64,000 bases of DNA from positions 1,178,001-1,242,000 of the forward strand of contig NC_018704.1 of assembly GCF_000307165.1 (NCBI RefSeq), in the 5' to 3' direction. This document shows, in pieces, positions 34,188 through 43,135 of the stretch; the first letter of the stretch is position 1, and every line of letters begins with the position of its first letter. Below the pieces are notes generated by a model that was not told the origin of the DNA, did not search any database, and was given only the letters and a program-made list of their open reading frames with translations. This DNA is from Amphibacillus xylanus NBRC 15112. Its GTDB lineage: Bacteria > Bacillota > Bacilli > Bacillales > Amphibacillaceae. The translations under genes and the position numbers were made by a program.

Positions 34188-34574
34188 ATGCAACTTATCC
34201 AAGTGATATTAATTGGAATTGTTACAACGCTATTAATTACATTAATAAAGTCATATCAACCTACATTTGCTTTGGTATTAGTGATGATTACCTCTCTATT
34301 TTTATTTTATTTTATTATTGTACCGCTAGGTGAAATTATCGACTTGATGAGATCGTTATTTAGTCGATTTAGAATAGATTCGCTTTACTTAGAAACAGTG
34401 TTTCAAATTGTCGGAATAGCCTATTTAACGGAATTAGGATCTCAATTAACTAAAGATGCTGGCTTGAACTCAATTTCAAGCAAAATAGAGCTAGTTGGGA
34501 AAATATCAATTATATTTGTATCAATCCCCATACTAACAGCAATTATTGAAACAATCATTCACTTACTTCCTTAA
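34188..34574 (+). CDS. spoIIIAD: Stage III sporulation protein AD
   Basis: The 128-residue membrane protein has four hydrophobic segments and the GIAYLTELGSQLTKDAG stretch conserved in SpoIIIAD. ATG 34188 (MQLIQVILIG) follows AAAGGG; the frame is open further upstream inside spoIIIAC, but that part has no start signal. It begins 4 nt after the spoIIIAC stop. Confidence 0.94.
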   Translation: MQLIQVILIGIVTTLLITLIKSYQPTFALVLVMITSLFLFYFIIVPLGEIIDLMRSLFSRFRIDSLYLETVFQIVGIAYLTELGSQLTKDAGLNSISSKIELVGKISIIFVSIPILTAIIETIIHLLP

Positions 34575-34599
34575 CGAATAGTTCTTACAGGAGGCTATT

Positions 34600-35781
34600 A
34601 TGACGAAATGTCTTAATGTGTTGATTTTTTGTATTCTACTTTGTTTAATATTTCAAATTGATGTACAGGCAGAGTCTGTTGATTCAAATGATGTGAGTAT
34701 ACAACCAGATAGTTTACTAGATGAAATAGATGTTAGTGAATTAGAGTCCTATTGGTCTGACGTCAGGAGTGACTACTCTAAATTTATTCCCAATGTTGAT
34801 AGATTAACAGTAAGAGACTTAATCACAAATCAAGGTCAGCTTACATTCATCGATTGGGTAATAGCGATCATACAACTACTTGGACAAGAGATCTTCCTAA
34901 ATGGACAATTACTTGGTCAGCTAATCTTAATTGCAATTATCTCCGCACTACTAAAAAACATTCAATCTTCTTTCCAATCAAATACAGTAACAGTTGTTGC
35001 AAACTTTGTTTTAATGATGATCTTAACAACAATAGCCGTCTCTAGCTTTACCGTCATTAGTGAGCTTATTATCGACACGATTAGCAAAATGCACAATTTT
35101 ATTATTGCGATCTTACCACTAATTTTAGGATTAATGGCTATGTTAGGTGGTGTGTTTTCAGCATCATTTTTTCATCCACTGATTATTTCCTTTTTATATT
35201 TCATAGTTGTACTTGTTGATAAAGTCGTTTTAGTGCTAATTTTCTTATCGTTAGTATTACATTTAGTTAGTCAAATGAATCAAACATTTCAACTGACTAA
35301 ATTAGCAGATCTACTAAGGAAAATAAGCTTAGGCTTGTTGTTTATGAGTCTGACAATTTTTTTAACGATTTTATCAGCCAAAGGAACGATTACTGCGGTT
35401 CAAGATGGTTTGGGAATCAAAACAGCTAAATTTGTTACAAATAATTTTATTCCTGTTGTTGGACGGATGCTTTCTGAAGCAACTGATACGATCTTCGCTA
35501 CTACTCAAGTGATTAAAAATGGATTAGGTCTATTTGGTCTAATAACAATTTTATTAGTCGTCTGTTTACCAATAATAAAAGTAGCTGTAATCGGTGGATT
35601 TTATAAGTTTGCTGCAGCGATACTTCAGCCAATTGGTGACGATCAAGTCGTAAAAAGTATTTCAATTATCTCAGATCACGTTTTCTATTTATTAGCTATT
35701 CTCGTTGTCGTATCATTTATGTTTTTAATGATAATCGTCGTTTTATTAATTGCTAGTAATTTAACTTTAATGATTAGGTAG
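34600..35781 (+). CDS. spoIIIAE: Stage III sporulation protein AE
   Basis: The 393-residue protein has a cleavable signal peptide (about 1-25), a soluble acidic segment to about 75, and seven or so membrane helices. The core includes PLILGLMAMLGG and AVQDGLGIKTAKFVTNNFIPVVGRMLSEATDT, strongly conserved in SpoIIIAE. It is the membrane core of the SpoIIIA complex. GGAGG precedes the ATG. Confidence 0.95.
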   Translation: MTKCLNVLIFCILLCLIFQIDVQAESVDSNDVSIQPDSLLDEIDVSELESYWSDVRSDYSKFIPNVDRLTVRDLITNQGQLTFIDWVIAIIQLLGQEIFLNGQLLGQLILIAIISALLKNIQSSFQSNTVTVVANFVLMMILTTIAVSSFTVISELIIDTISKMHNFIIAILPLILGLMAMLGGVFSASFFHPLIISFLYFIVVLVDKVVLVLIFLSLVLHLVSQMNQTFQLTKLADLLRKISLGLLFMSLTIFLTILSAKGTITAVQDGLGIKTAKFVTNNFIPVVGRMLSEATDTIFATTQVIKNGLGLFGLITILLVVCLPIIKVAVIGGFYKFAAAILQPIGDDQVVKSISIISDHVFYLLAILVVVSFMFLMIIVVLLIASNLTLMIR

Positions 35782-35793
35782 GGGGATGATCAC

Positions 35794-36402
35794 TTGAGTC
35801 TATTAACTAATTGGATTACTCAAATGATTATTCTATTGCTCATTATGATGATCACAACAATGATCTTACCGGATAAACACATGAAAAAATATGCGCAATT
35901 TAGTTTATCTCTCATGTTTATCTTTCTCTTTATCCAACCCGTTTCTGCAATTTTTAATGTCAATTTCTCGCATGAATCAGCAAAAATGGTTGAGTCATTG
36001 TTTGGTACGATTACAAAAGATAATTTAGAAAATGAAGTAGATCTGAAAAAAAAAGAAATACAAGCTACACATGATGCATATGTTATAGATGAGATGGAAA
36101 AACAACTGATGCAACAAATGAAAGACGAATTTGCTCATCAATTTAACTATTCAATAATCGATGTAGATATCTTTGTAGAAGACGAGCATGACATTAACCC
36201 AGATGAGATTATCTTTCATTTTACTCTAGCAGAATCAAACCAATATATTTCAGAAGTTAAACCAGTCATTATTTCTACAATTGATCATACGATTGAACAA
36301 GAAAACGAATTGAGCAGTCAAGATCAATTAATACTAGCTTGGTTAAGTCATGAGCTTGGTATTACTCAAGATCAAGTGCAAATTTCATGGGAGGGGGGAT
36401 GA
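35794..36402 (+). CDS. spoIIIAF: Stage III sporulation protein AF
   Basis: The 202-residue protein has two N-terminal membrane helices (MIILLLIMMITTMILP and FSLSLMFIFLFIQPVSAIF), then a soluble domain (about 60-200) related to the ring-building fold. The start is TTG 35794 behind GGGGGATGATC. Its stop codon overlaps the start region of spoIIIAG. Confidence 0.93.
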   Translation: MSLLTNWITQMIILLLIMMITTMILPDKHMKKYAQFSLSLMFIFLFIQPVSAIFNVNFSHESAKMVESLFGTITKDNLENEVDLKKKEIQATHDAYVIDEMEKQLMQQMKDEFAHQFNYSIIDVDIFVEDEHDINPDEIIFHFTLAESNQYISEVKPVIISTIDHTIEQENELSSQDQLILAWLSHELGITQDQVQISWEGG

Positions 36403-37040
36403 TGTTGGACAATCCTATCAAAAAAATAACAGAATGGTTCAAAAAAACTTCGGATTCAAATATGAGCAAATCAAACTACTTAATCATTTTAGCATGCATT
36501 GGGGTAATCATGCTGATCATCAGTCAATTATTCTCTAAGCCTAATCAGCCTGAAGTCGAAGAGTATGGATTAATACAAACAGACACACAAGAAATAGAAG
36601 CTGCTACGAAACAAAAAAGTAACGATCCACTTATTGAATTGGAACAAGCCTATCAAGCAGATTTAGCTGCAATGCTCGAAAAAATTTCTGGAATTTCAAA
36701 TGTTGAAGTAATGGTAAATTTAGATGCTACTGGGGAAACGATTTATGAAAAGAATTTAATTGTTGGAACACAAACTACAGTTGAGTCAGATCAAGGTGGC
36801 GGGACCCGTAACATTGATGACTTAACAGAAGAACAACAAGTAGTCATTATTAGACAAGGCGATCAGGAGGTACCATTAATCGTTCAAAATAAAAAACCAA
36901 CAGTAAGGGGTGTCCTAGTTGTAGCAAATGGAGTTGAGGAAATCCAAATAAAACAATGGGCAACTGAAGCAGTTTCACGTGTTTTAAATGTCCCTCCTCA
37001 TCGAATATCTATTATGCCTAGAAGCAAAGGAGAGAGTTAA
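36402..37040 (+). CDS. spoIIIAG: Stage III sporulation protein AG
   Basis: SpoIIIAG forms the large intermembrane ring of the feeding tube. The 212-residue protein has one membrane anchor (about 27-45) and a ring-building-motif domain with a beta insertion (about 75-205: ISNVEVMVNLD...PTVRGVLVVANG...VPPHRISIMPR). The start is one of ATG 36399, ATG 36402 or TTG 36405, behind GGAGGGGGG; I choose 36402 from spacing. Confidence 0.93.
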   Translation: MLDNPIKKITEWFKKTSDSNMSKSNYLIILACIGVIMLIISQLFSKPNQPEVEEYGLIQTDTQEIEAATKQKSNDPLIELEQAYQADLAAMLEKISGISNVEVMVNLDATGETIYEKNLIVGTQTTVESDQGGGTRNIDDLTEEQQVVIIRQGDQEVPLIVQNKKPTVRGVLVVANGVEEIQIKQWATEAVSRVLNVPPHRISIMPRSKGES

Positions 37041-37631
37041 ATGTTAAAAAAACAAACGGTATGGTTATTAACATTGCTAAGTTTAACAATTGTATTAAGC
37101 GTTTTTTACATGAATTCGCCAGATTCAGATGATTTTTCTTTTGTGTTTCAGGAAAAGTCGAAAGAGGATACAGAGAAGACAGCTGGTGATCTTTCTGATC
37201 TTAACCAAAATCTAACATCTACATCAGATTTAGAAGGAACGGACCTTGAGGATATGGTTTCATCTGTTTCAACAGAAGATGATTTGTTTACATTAATTCG
37301 TATGGAATTAGCACAATCTAGAAGTAGCCAAATGGAAAAATTAGAATCTGTAGTTGCTTCAGGAACAGCATCAGCTGATGAGAAAAATACAGCATTTGAA
37401 GAATTAACAAGAATAAATCAACTATCAACAAAGGAATTAATCGTTGAAGAAAGCCTTAAAGCTGAATACGGTTATCCAGATGTCTTGGTTAGATCAATGG
37501 AAGATACGGTTATTGTAACAGTTAAAACAGATCAATTGTCCGATAAAGAAGCAAATGAAATAATGAGAACTGTTTATGACGAATTTGGTGCATTACAAGT
37601 TGAAGTGAAGTTCCAACCATCAAATTCATAA
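37041..37631 (+). CDS. spoIIIAH: Stage III sporulation protein AH
   Basis: The 196-residue mother-cell protein is a channel subunit that pairs with forespore SpoIIQ. It has a single N-terminal anchor (VWLLTLLSLTIVLSVFYM), an acidic linker (about 25-90) and a YscJ/FliF-like domain (about 95-195, with YGYPDVLVRSMEDTVIVTVKTDQLSDKEA). It starts immediately after the spoIIIAG stop behind AAAGGAGAG and ends the operon. Confidence 0.95.
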   Translation: MLKKQTVWLLTLLSLTIVLSVFYMNSPDSDDFSFVFQEKSKEDTEKTAGDLSDLNQNLTSTSDLEGTDLEDMVSSVSTEDDLFTLIRMELAQSRSSQMEKLESVVASGTASADEKNTAFEELTRINQLSTKELIVEESLKAEYGYPDVLVRSMEDTVIVTVKTDQLSDKEANEIMRTVYDEFGALQVEVKFQPSNS

Positions 37632-37659
37632 AAACATTTATGATAAGGATACAAAATCA

Positions 37660-37692
37660 GTAATCACAAGTGATTTGTGGTTACTTTTTTTA
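37660..37692 (+). terminator. Terminator of the spoIIIA operon
   Basis: GTAATCACAA (37660-37669) pairs with TTGTGGTTAC (37675-37684, one GU pair), followed by T7. Confidence 0.9.
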
Positions 37693-37708
37693 TTAATTAA
37701 AAGAATAG

Positions 37709-37737
37709 TTGAAGTTTTATCAATATTCTAATAGAAT
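37709..37737 (+). promoter_or_regulatory. Sigma-A promoter of accBC
   Basis: TTGAAG (37709-37714) and TAGAAT (37732-37737) are spaced by 17 nt. A perfect 19-bp palindrome, AATATTCTAATAGAATATT (37722-37740), covers the spacer end and the -10 box. Confidence 0.65.
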
Positions 37738-37751
37738 ATTAAGAGTAATGT

Positions 37752-37768
37752 TTAGTACCTGTTATTAA
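37752..37768. promoter_or_regulatory. FapR-like operator upstream of accB
   Basis: TTAGTACCTGTTATTAA matches the 17-bp FapR palindrome (TTAGTACCTGGTACTAA type) at 15 of 17 positions. It lies just downstream of the predicted transcription start (about 37744), a position that lets a repressor block initiation. FapR is released by malonyl-CoA, the product of acetyl-CoA carboxylase. Confidence 0.6.
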
Positions 37769-37807
37769 TATTAGTCTATCATAAAATTCAATCAAAGAGG
37801 TGGAACA

Positions 37808-38284
37808 ATGTTATCGATTGATGAAATTAAAGCGTTAATAAAAGCATTAGATGAATCATCTGTTGATGAAATGGTATATGAAGCAGATAATCAAAAGTTA
37901 AAATTAAAAAAACATACGGCACCAGCTTATAAACAAGATACTGTTCAATATTTACCACAAGCAGTGATTGAGCCGATTCAAAGCAATCAAGATAATCAAG
38001 TTTATCAAGCAGCATCGGAGCAGACAGAAGCTGAGGCACATTATGATTATGAAATTACTTCTCCAATGGTTGGGACATTTTATCGATCTGAATCTCCAGA
38101 TAGTGGTCCATATATTTCTGTTGGTGAACAAATAAGCAAAGGCACGATTGTTTGCATGATCGAAGCGATGAAATTGTTTAATGAAATTGAATCAGATGTG
38201 AACGGTGAGGTTGTAGAAGTCGTTGCTGAAAATGGAGAGCTTGTTGAATATGGTCAGCCTCTATTTAGAATTAAACTAAAGTAG
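37808..38284 (+). CDS. accB: Biotin carboxyl carrier protein of acetyl-CoA carboxylase
   Basis: The 158-residue protein carries the biotinyl domain at about 80-158 with the biotin-Lys motif CMIEAMKLFNEIES. The start is helical and the middle is a Gln-rich linker. It shuttles carboxyl-biotin between AccC and AccAD for malonyl-CoA synthesis. GAGGTGG precedes the ATG. It is followed by accC after 12 nt. A FapR-like box and palindrome precede it. Confidence 0.97.
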   Translation: MLSIDEIKALIKALDESSVDEMVYEADNQKLKLKKHTAPAYKQDTVQYLPQAVIEPIQSNQDNQVYQAASEQTEAEAHYDYEITSPMVGTFYRSESPDSGPYISVGEQISKGTIVCMIEAMKLFNEIESDVNGEVVEVVAENGELVEYGQPLFRIKLK

Positions 38285-38296
38285 GAGGTTGGTAAT

Positions 38297-39655
38297 GTGT
38301 TTAAGAAAATCTTAATTGCCAATCGCGGTGAAATTGCTGTTCGGATTATTAGAGCATGTAAAGAGCTTGGTATTGAAACTGTGGCAATCTACTCAGAAGC
38401 TGATGCTGACGCACTACATGTCCAGTTAGCTGACGAGGCGTATTGTATTGGTCCAGCAAATAGTTCTGAGAGCTATTTGAATTTCACTCCAATTATGAGT
38501 GTTGCTAATTTAACAGGAGCAGAAGCGATTCACCCTGGTTACGGATTTTTAGCAGAGAATCCTGATTTTGCTGAACTGTGTGATAAATGCAATATCACTT
38601 TTATTGGTCCTAGTGTATATGCGATTCAAAAAATGGGAACAAAGGATATTGCAAGGAAAACGATGGAGGACGCTGGTGTACCTATTGTTCCAGGAACAAA
38701 TGGAGTGATTAAGGATATTAAAGAGGCGAGCGATTTTGCTGAGCAGATTGGCTATCCAGTAATTGTTAAGGCGACTGCTGGTGGTGGGGGTAAGGGAATT
38801 CGTGTCGTAAGAGATCCACAAGACTTAATCAAAGCGATTAAAGTAACTGAACAAGAAGCGGAACAAGCATTTGGGAACCCAGGTGTCTATTTAGAAAAAT
38901 TTATTGAAGATTTCTCACATGTTGAAATACAAATACTAGCTGATAACTATGGTAATGTGATACACTTAGGTGAGAGAGACTGCACAGTCCAACGCCGATT
39001 GCAGAAGTTAATTGAAGAAACACCATCTCCCGCAATCAATGAGGAAATTCGCAAACAAATGGGAGAGGCCGCTATTAAAGCAGCCAAAGCTGTAAACTAC
39101 TCTGGTGCCGGAACAATTGAATTCATTTTTGATAAAAGTTCTAATGAATTCTATTTTATGGAAATGAATACGCGAATTCAAGTTGAGCATCCTGTTACAG
39201 AAATGGTGACAGGCATTGACTTAATTAAAGAGCAAATTAAAATTGCAAATAATCAGCCGCTAGATTTTAAACAATCGGATGTTAAACTAAGTGGCTGGGC
39301 AATTGAATGCCGGATTAATGCAGAAGACCCATATCGTGATTTCTTACCGAATCCAGGGCAAATCGAGCTGTATTTACCGCCAGGTGGTTTAGGTGTTAGA
39401 GTAGATTCTGCTGCGTACCCGGGATATATTATCCCACCTTATTACGATTCAATGATTGCTAAACTCATTACTTATGGTCAAACGAGAGATGAAGCAATTG
39501 AGCGAATGAAACGAGCGTTAAGTGAATTTTATGTTGAGGGTATCTCAACAACAATTCCTTTCCATCAAAAAGTTATGGAACATTCGGTATTCCTATCAGG
39601 TAATTTTAATACGAAATTCCTTGAATTAAATCCGATTCTCGATGATGTAAGGTAA
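38297..39655 (+). CDS. accC: Biotin carboxylase subunit of acetyl-CoA carboxylase
   Basis: The 452-residue ATP-grasp enzyme carboxylates biotin on AccB. Motifs are [49 protein letters not shown] (ATP lid), [43 protein letters not shown] (metal Glu and catalytic Arg) and [16 protein letters not shown] start behind TAGGAGG. Part of accB-accC, with yqhY following. Confidence 0.97.
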   Translation: MFKKILIANRGEIAVRIIRACKELGIETVAIYSEADADALHVQLADEAYCIGPANSSESYLNFTPIMSVANLTGAEAIHPGYGFLAENPDFAELCDKCNITFIGPSVYAIQKMGTKDIARKTMEDAGVPIVPGTNGVIKDIKEASDFAEQIGYPVIVKATAGGGGKGIRVVRDPQDLIKAIKVTEQEAEQAFGNPGVYLEKFIEDFSHVEIQILADNYGNVIHLGERDCTVQRRLQKLIEETPSPAINEEIRKQMGEAAIKAAKAVNYSGAGTIEFIFDKSSNEFYFMEMNTRIQVEHPVTEMVTGIDLIKEQIKIANNQPLDFKQSDVKLSGWAIECRINAEDPYRDFLPNPGQIELYLPPGGLGVRVDSAAYPGYIIPPYYDSMIAKLITYGQTRDEAIERMKRALSEFYVEGISTTIPFHQKVMEHSVFLSGNFNTKFLELNPILDDVR

Positions 39656-39701
39656 TAAGGGCATATGTGCAGTGCTGATAATGTTAAAGGAGTGGAGCAT
39701 T

Positions 39702-40091
39702 TTGAGCGAAGAAACAATTTTAAATGTCAGTGAAGACGCAAGTTTAGGTAAAGTAGAGATAGCACCTGGAGTGATAGAAGTTATTGCAGGAATAGCAACG
39801 ACTGAAATTGAAGGTGTATACTCACGTAGAGGAAATTTTGCAACAGACGTTGCAGAAAGATTTGGTTTAAAGACACATACTAAAGGTATTAAAGTCGAGC
39901 TAACAGACACAGGCGTAACAATTGATGTATATGTTGTGTTTAATTATGGTGTTACAATTCCACTAGTTGCTCAAAAAGTTCAACAAAATATTAGACAACA
40001 ATTAAAAACAATGACTGCATTAGAAATAGAAGAAATTAATGTTCATGTCGTTGGTGTTCACATGGATAAAGAAGAAAGTCAAAGTGAATAA
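39702..40091 (+). CDS. yqhY: Asp23/Gls24 family envelope stress protein YqhY
   Basis: The 129-residue protein has the Asp23 fold signature (LGKVEIAPGVIEVIAGIATTEIEGVYS and VDVYVVFNYGVTIPLVAQKVQQNIRQQLKTMTALEIEEINVHVVGV). YqhY is genetically linked to accBC and affects acetyl-CoA carboxylase activity in B. subtilis. The start is TTG 39702, 9 nt after AAAGGAG. It lies 46 bp after accC, so it is likely in the same transcript and under the same operators. Confidence 0.9.
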   Translation: MSEETILNVSEDASLGKVEIAPGVIEVIAGIATTEIEGVYSRRGNFATDVAERFGLKTHTKGIKVELTDTGVTIDVYVVFNYGVTIPLVAQKVQQNIRQQLKTMTALEIEEINVHVVGVHMDKEESQSE

Positions 40092-40104
40092 CATTAGTGA
40101 TGCT

Positions 40105-40138
40105 AAAGGACCCTAGAGATTTATTCTAAGGGTCTTTT
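40105..40138 (+). terminator. Terminator after yqhY
   Basis: AAAGGACCCT pairs with AGGGTCTTTT (one bulged base in the inner part), with the T tract overlapping the 3' arm. Confidence 0.75.
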
Positions 40139-40297
40139 CGTTGCTTTTTAGAACGTGCCAATTCAAGGTAAATTTATCTTTTTGATTGATATATTATTGC
40201 AAAATCTATTTTTTAATATAAAGCATTGTGCTATGATAATATTTTATAGTATCGTTTATAATACAAACAAGAATAGACGTGAGCAAGGAGAATACAA

Positions 40298-40675
40298 ATG
40301 AATCGTAGACTTGGAAGAGAAAAAGCTTTTCAAGTGCTTTTCTCATTAGATAATGAAGATTTTGATGTGGATAGCGCAATTGAACATATTTTAGAGGAAG
40401 AACCTAATGAATTTGTTAGAACGCTAATTTATGGAGTAGTTAGAGAAAAAGAATCAATAGATAAAAAAATCACTGAGCATTTAGAAAATTGGACGCTAGA
40501 TCGGTTAGCATATGTAGAAAAAGCACTTCTTCGTATGGCGGTGTTTGAAATGTTTTCTGATCTTGATACACCAAAAGGTGTTGTCATTAACGAAGTCATT
40601 GAAGTTGCTCATATTTACGGAGATGAGAAGTCAGGCCAATTTATTAATGGTGTATTAGCAAAAATTAATAAATAA
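40298..40675 (+). CDS. nusB: Transcription antitermination factor NusB
   Basis: NusB binds boxA RNA with S10 during rRNA transcription. The 125-residue all-helical protein has RRLGREKAFQVLFSLD, LTIYGVVREKESID-like (LIYGVVREKESIDKKI), LENWTLDRLAYVEKALLRMAVFEM and GVVINEVIEVAHIYGDEKSGQFINGVL. AAGGAG precedes the ATG. It opens the nusB-folD-xseA-xseB-ispA group. Confidence 0.96.
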   Translation: MNRRLGREKAFQVLFSLDNEDFDVDSAIEHILEEEPNEFVRTLIYGVVREKESIDKKITEHLENWTLDRLAYVEKALLRMAVFEMFSDLDTPKGVVINEVIEVAHIYGDEKSGQFINGVLAKINK

Positions 40676-40689
40676 AGGGGATGTTTTAT

Positions 40690-41547
40690 ATGTCAGCAGA
40701 AATAATTTATGGTGATCAACTTTCACAAACATTACGTGATCAAATGAAAACAGAGCTCGCTAATTTGAAAAAGAAAGGTATTCATCCTAAGTTAACTGTT
40801 ATTTTGATAGGAGATCACCCAGCATCGCGCTCATATGTTTCGGGAAAACAAAAAGCTGCGGAATATATTGGTATGGACTCGGAATTATTACAGCTTTCAT
40901 CTGAAACGACAGAAGAAGAATTGCTTAGTTTAATTTATGAGTTAAATCAAGACGATAGTGTTAACGGCATCTTAGTACAGCTACCACTTCCGACTCATAT
41001 TAATGAACAACGTGTCATTGAAGCAATAAGTCCGATTAAAGATGTTGATGGTTTTCACCCTATTAATATTGGGAAAATGATGACTAATCAAGAAACATTT
41101 TTACCTTGTACGCCTTACGGAATTTTAACTATGCTACAAATGAACAAAATTGACATAGCAGGTAAACATGCAGTTGTCATTGGAAGAAGTAACATCGTTG
41201 GAAAACCTGTTGGCCAATTACTATTAAATGAAAATGCTACGGTAACTTATTGCCATTCGAGGACAACTAATATGAAAGAGTTGGTTCAAGCAGCTGATAT
41301 TGTTATCGTTGCTGTTGGACGAGCTAATATGATCGACGCATCATACATTAAAGAAGGAGCAGTTGTCATTGACGTTGGTATTAATCGTTTAGAAGATGGA
41401 ACATTGACTGGTGATGTTGATTTTGATTCTGTCAAAGAAAAGGCAGGATATTTAACACCAGTTCCTAAAGGTGTTGGACCGATGACGATTACAATGCTGT
41501 TAAAGAATACAATTAAAGCAGCTCTTAACCAATGCTCGCATGAATAA
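40690..41547 (+). CDS. folD: Bifunctional methylene-THF dehydrogenase/methenyl-THF cyclohydrolase
   Basis: The 285-residue NADP enzyme interconverts C1-folates. Visible signatures are the catalytic region GDHPASRSYVSGKQKAAEYIGM (Tyr and Lys), GILVQLPLP, SPIKDVDGFHPIN, PCTPYGIL and the nucleotide fold VVIGRSNIVGKPVGQLL. It ends with TPVPKGVGPMTITML. ATG 40690 follows AAAGGGGA; the ATG at 40681 overlaps that site. It runs into xseA. Confidence 0.97.
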   Translation: MSAEIIYGDQLSQTLRDQMKTELANLKKKGIHPKLTVILIGDHPASRSYVSGKQKAAEYIGMDSELLQLSSETTEEELLSLIYELNQDDSVNGILVQLPLPTHINEQRVIEAISPIKDVDGFHPINIGKMMTNQETFLPCTPYGILTMLQMNKIDIAGKHAVVIGRSNIVGKPVGQLLLNENATVTYCHSRTTNMKELVQAADIVIVAVGRANMIDASYIKEGAVVIDVGINRLEDGTLTGDVDFDSVKEKAGYLTPVPKGVGPMTITMLLKNTIKAALNQCSHE

Positions 41548-41563
41548 TAAAGGTGTGATCAAT

Positions 41564-42913
41564 GTGTCAGAAAGATATTTAACTGTAACAGCACTAACTC
41601 GTTACATAAAAAGAAAATTCGAACTTGACCAACATTTAACTACCGTCTGGTTAAAAGCAGAAATATCAAACTTTAAGCTCCATAGTAGAGGGCATATGTA
41701 TTTTACGCTAAAAGACGATCAATCAAGAATTTTAGCCGTAATGTTTGCCGGTTATAATCGTTCATTGAGATTTCAACCTGAAGACGGTATGCATGTCATT
41801 GTTAAAGGTGAGGTAAGTGTTTACGAAGCAGCAGGCCAATATCAGCTTTACGTTCATGATATGATCCCTGACGGCGTAGGTGCATTACATTTAGCTTTTG
41901 AACAATTGAAACAAAAGCTTTCAAATGAAGGATTATTTGATGAGACAAGAAAAAAATCAATTCCTTCATTTCCAGAACACATTGGCATCATTACTTCACC
42001 TACAGGAGCTGCAATCAAGGATATTTTATCGACAATTAACAGACGATTTCCGATTGTAAAGATATCCGTTTTTCCTGCGCTTGTTCAAGGCGAACAAGCC
42101 AAATTTGATCTGGTTAATAAAATTAATCAAGCTAATCAAATGGAGTCAATCGATACATTAATTGTTGGACGTGGTGGAGGATCGATAGAAGAATTATGGC
42201 CTTTTAACGAAGAGATAGTTGCTCGAGCGATCGCAAATTCACGAATCCCAATAATTTCAGCAGTTGGTCATGAAACTGACACTACAATTGCTGACTTTGT
42301 TGCTGATTTAAGAGCAGCTACACCGACAGCAGCCGCTGAATTAGCTGTTCCTAACTTGGTAGATTTAATTGATCGAACAAATAATCTAAAACGAGTGCTC
42401 CATAATCAATTTAGTACAATAATTAATAAAAAGCATGAGCAACTCAATAAATTAAAATCAAGTACTGCTTTTCAATATCCAAAACAGTTAATTTTCCAAA
42501 AGGAACAAGAATTAGATCGTCTAGTTGAGAGGCTAGAAAAGAACACGACTCAACTGATTCAAAATAAAAAGGATATTTATCAAGAGACAAGAACACGATT
42601 TAAACTAAATAATCCTGAGCATCAATTAAAGTCCTATCAGCAAAAAATGAACTTTCTAAGACAGAATTTACACAATCATTTTCAAAAACAATTTGATCAT
42701 AAAGTTACACAATTTGATCGGTATTTAAACAAGCTCATGCTATTAAGCCCACTACATACGATGAAACGTGGCTATTCAATTGGTTATGATCAATCAGGTA
42801 ATATTATAAAATCAGTTAATCATGTTGAATTAGGTGATCGTATGACGTTGAGGCTAGCTGACGGAACAATCGAATCCGAAATTACACATATTGAGGAGAA
42901 TTCAAATGACTGA
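41564..42913 (+). CDS. xseA: Exodeoxyribonuclease VII large subunit
   Basis: The 449-residue protein has an N-terminal OB fold (LTVTALTRYIKRKFELD...VWLKAEISNFKLHSRGHMYFTLKD), the catalytic domain (ITSPTGAAIKDIL, IDTLIVGRGGGSIEELWPFNEE, SAVGHETDTTIADFVADLRAATPTAAAE) and a long coiled coil (about 285-390). It degrades single-stranded DNA together with XseB. GTG 41564 follows AAAGGTGTGATC. It overlaps xseB by 8 nt. Confidence 0.96.
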   Translation: MSERYLTVTALTRYIKRKFELDQHLTTVWLKAEISNFKLHSRGHMYFTLKDDQSRILAVMFAGYNRSLRFQPEDGMHVIVKGEVSVYEAAGQYQLYVHDMIPDGVGALHLAFEQLKQKLSNEGLFDETRKKSIPSFPEHIGIITSPTGAAIKDILSTINRRFPIVKISVFPALVQGEQAKFDLVNKINQANQMESIDTLIVGRGGGSIEELWPFNEEIVARAIANSRIPIISAVGHETDTTIADFVADLRAATPTAAAELAVPNLVDLIDRTNNLKRVLHNQFSTIINKKHEQLNKLKSSTAFQYPKQLIFQKEQELDRLVERLEKNTTQLIQNKKDIYQETRTRFKLNNPEHQLKSYQQKMNFLRQNLHNHFQKQFDHKVTQFDRYLNKLMLLSPLHTMKRGYSIGYDQSGNIIKSVNHVELGDRMTLRLADGTIESEITHIEENSND

Positions 42914-43133
42914 TAATAAAAGAACCTTTGAATCAACAATGGCTGAATTAGAAGCAATCGTAAAGAAACTTGAGGCTGATGATGTACCTTTGGAAGATGC
43001 GATATCTTATTATGAAAAAGGCATGAGACTATCTAAATGGTGTGATGAAAAATTGGCCCAAGTTGAAAAACAAATGGCAAACATTATTACTGAAGAAGGT
43101 GAGATAAAACCAATTGATCTTGAGGAGGAATAG
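42906..43133 (+). CDS. xseB: Exodeoxyribonuclease VII small subunit
   Basis: The 75-residue helical hairpin (TFESTMAELEAIVKKLEADDVPLEDAISYYEKGMRLSKWCDEKLAQVEKQM) is typical of XseB, several copies of which coat the XseA coiled coil. ATG 42906 lies behind GAGGAG. Overlap with xseA suggests coupled translation. Confidence 0.95.
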   Translation: MTDNKRTFESTMAELEAIVKKLEADDVPLEDAISYYEKGMRLSKWCDEKLAQVEKQMANIITEEGEIKPIDLEEE

Positions 43134-43135
43134 AG

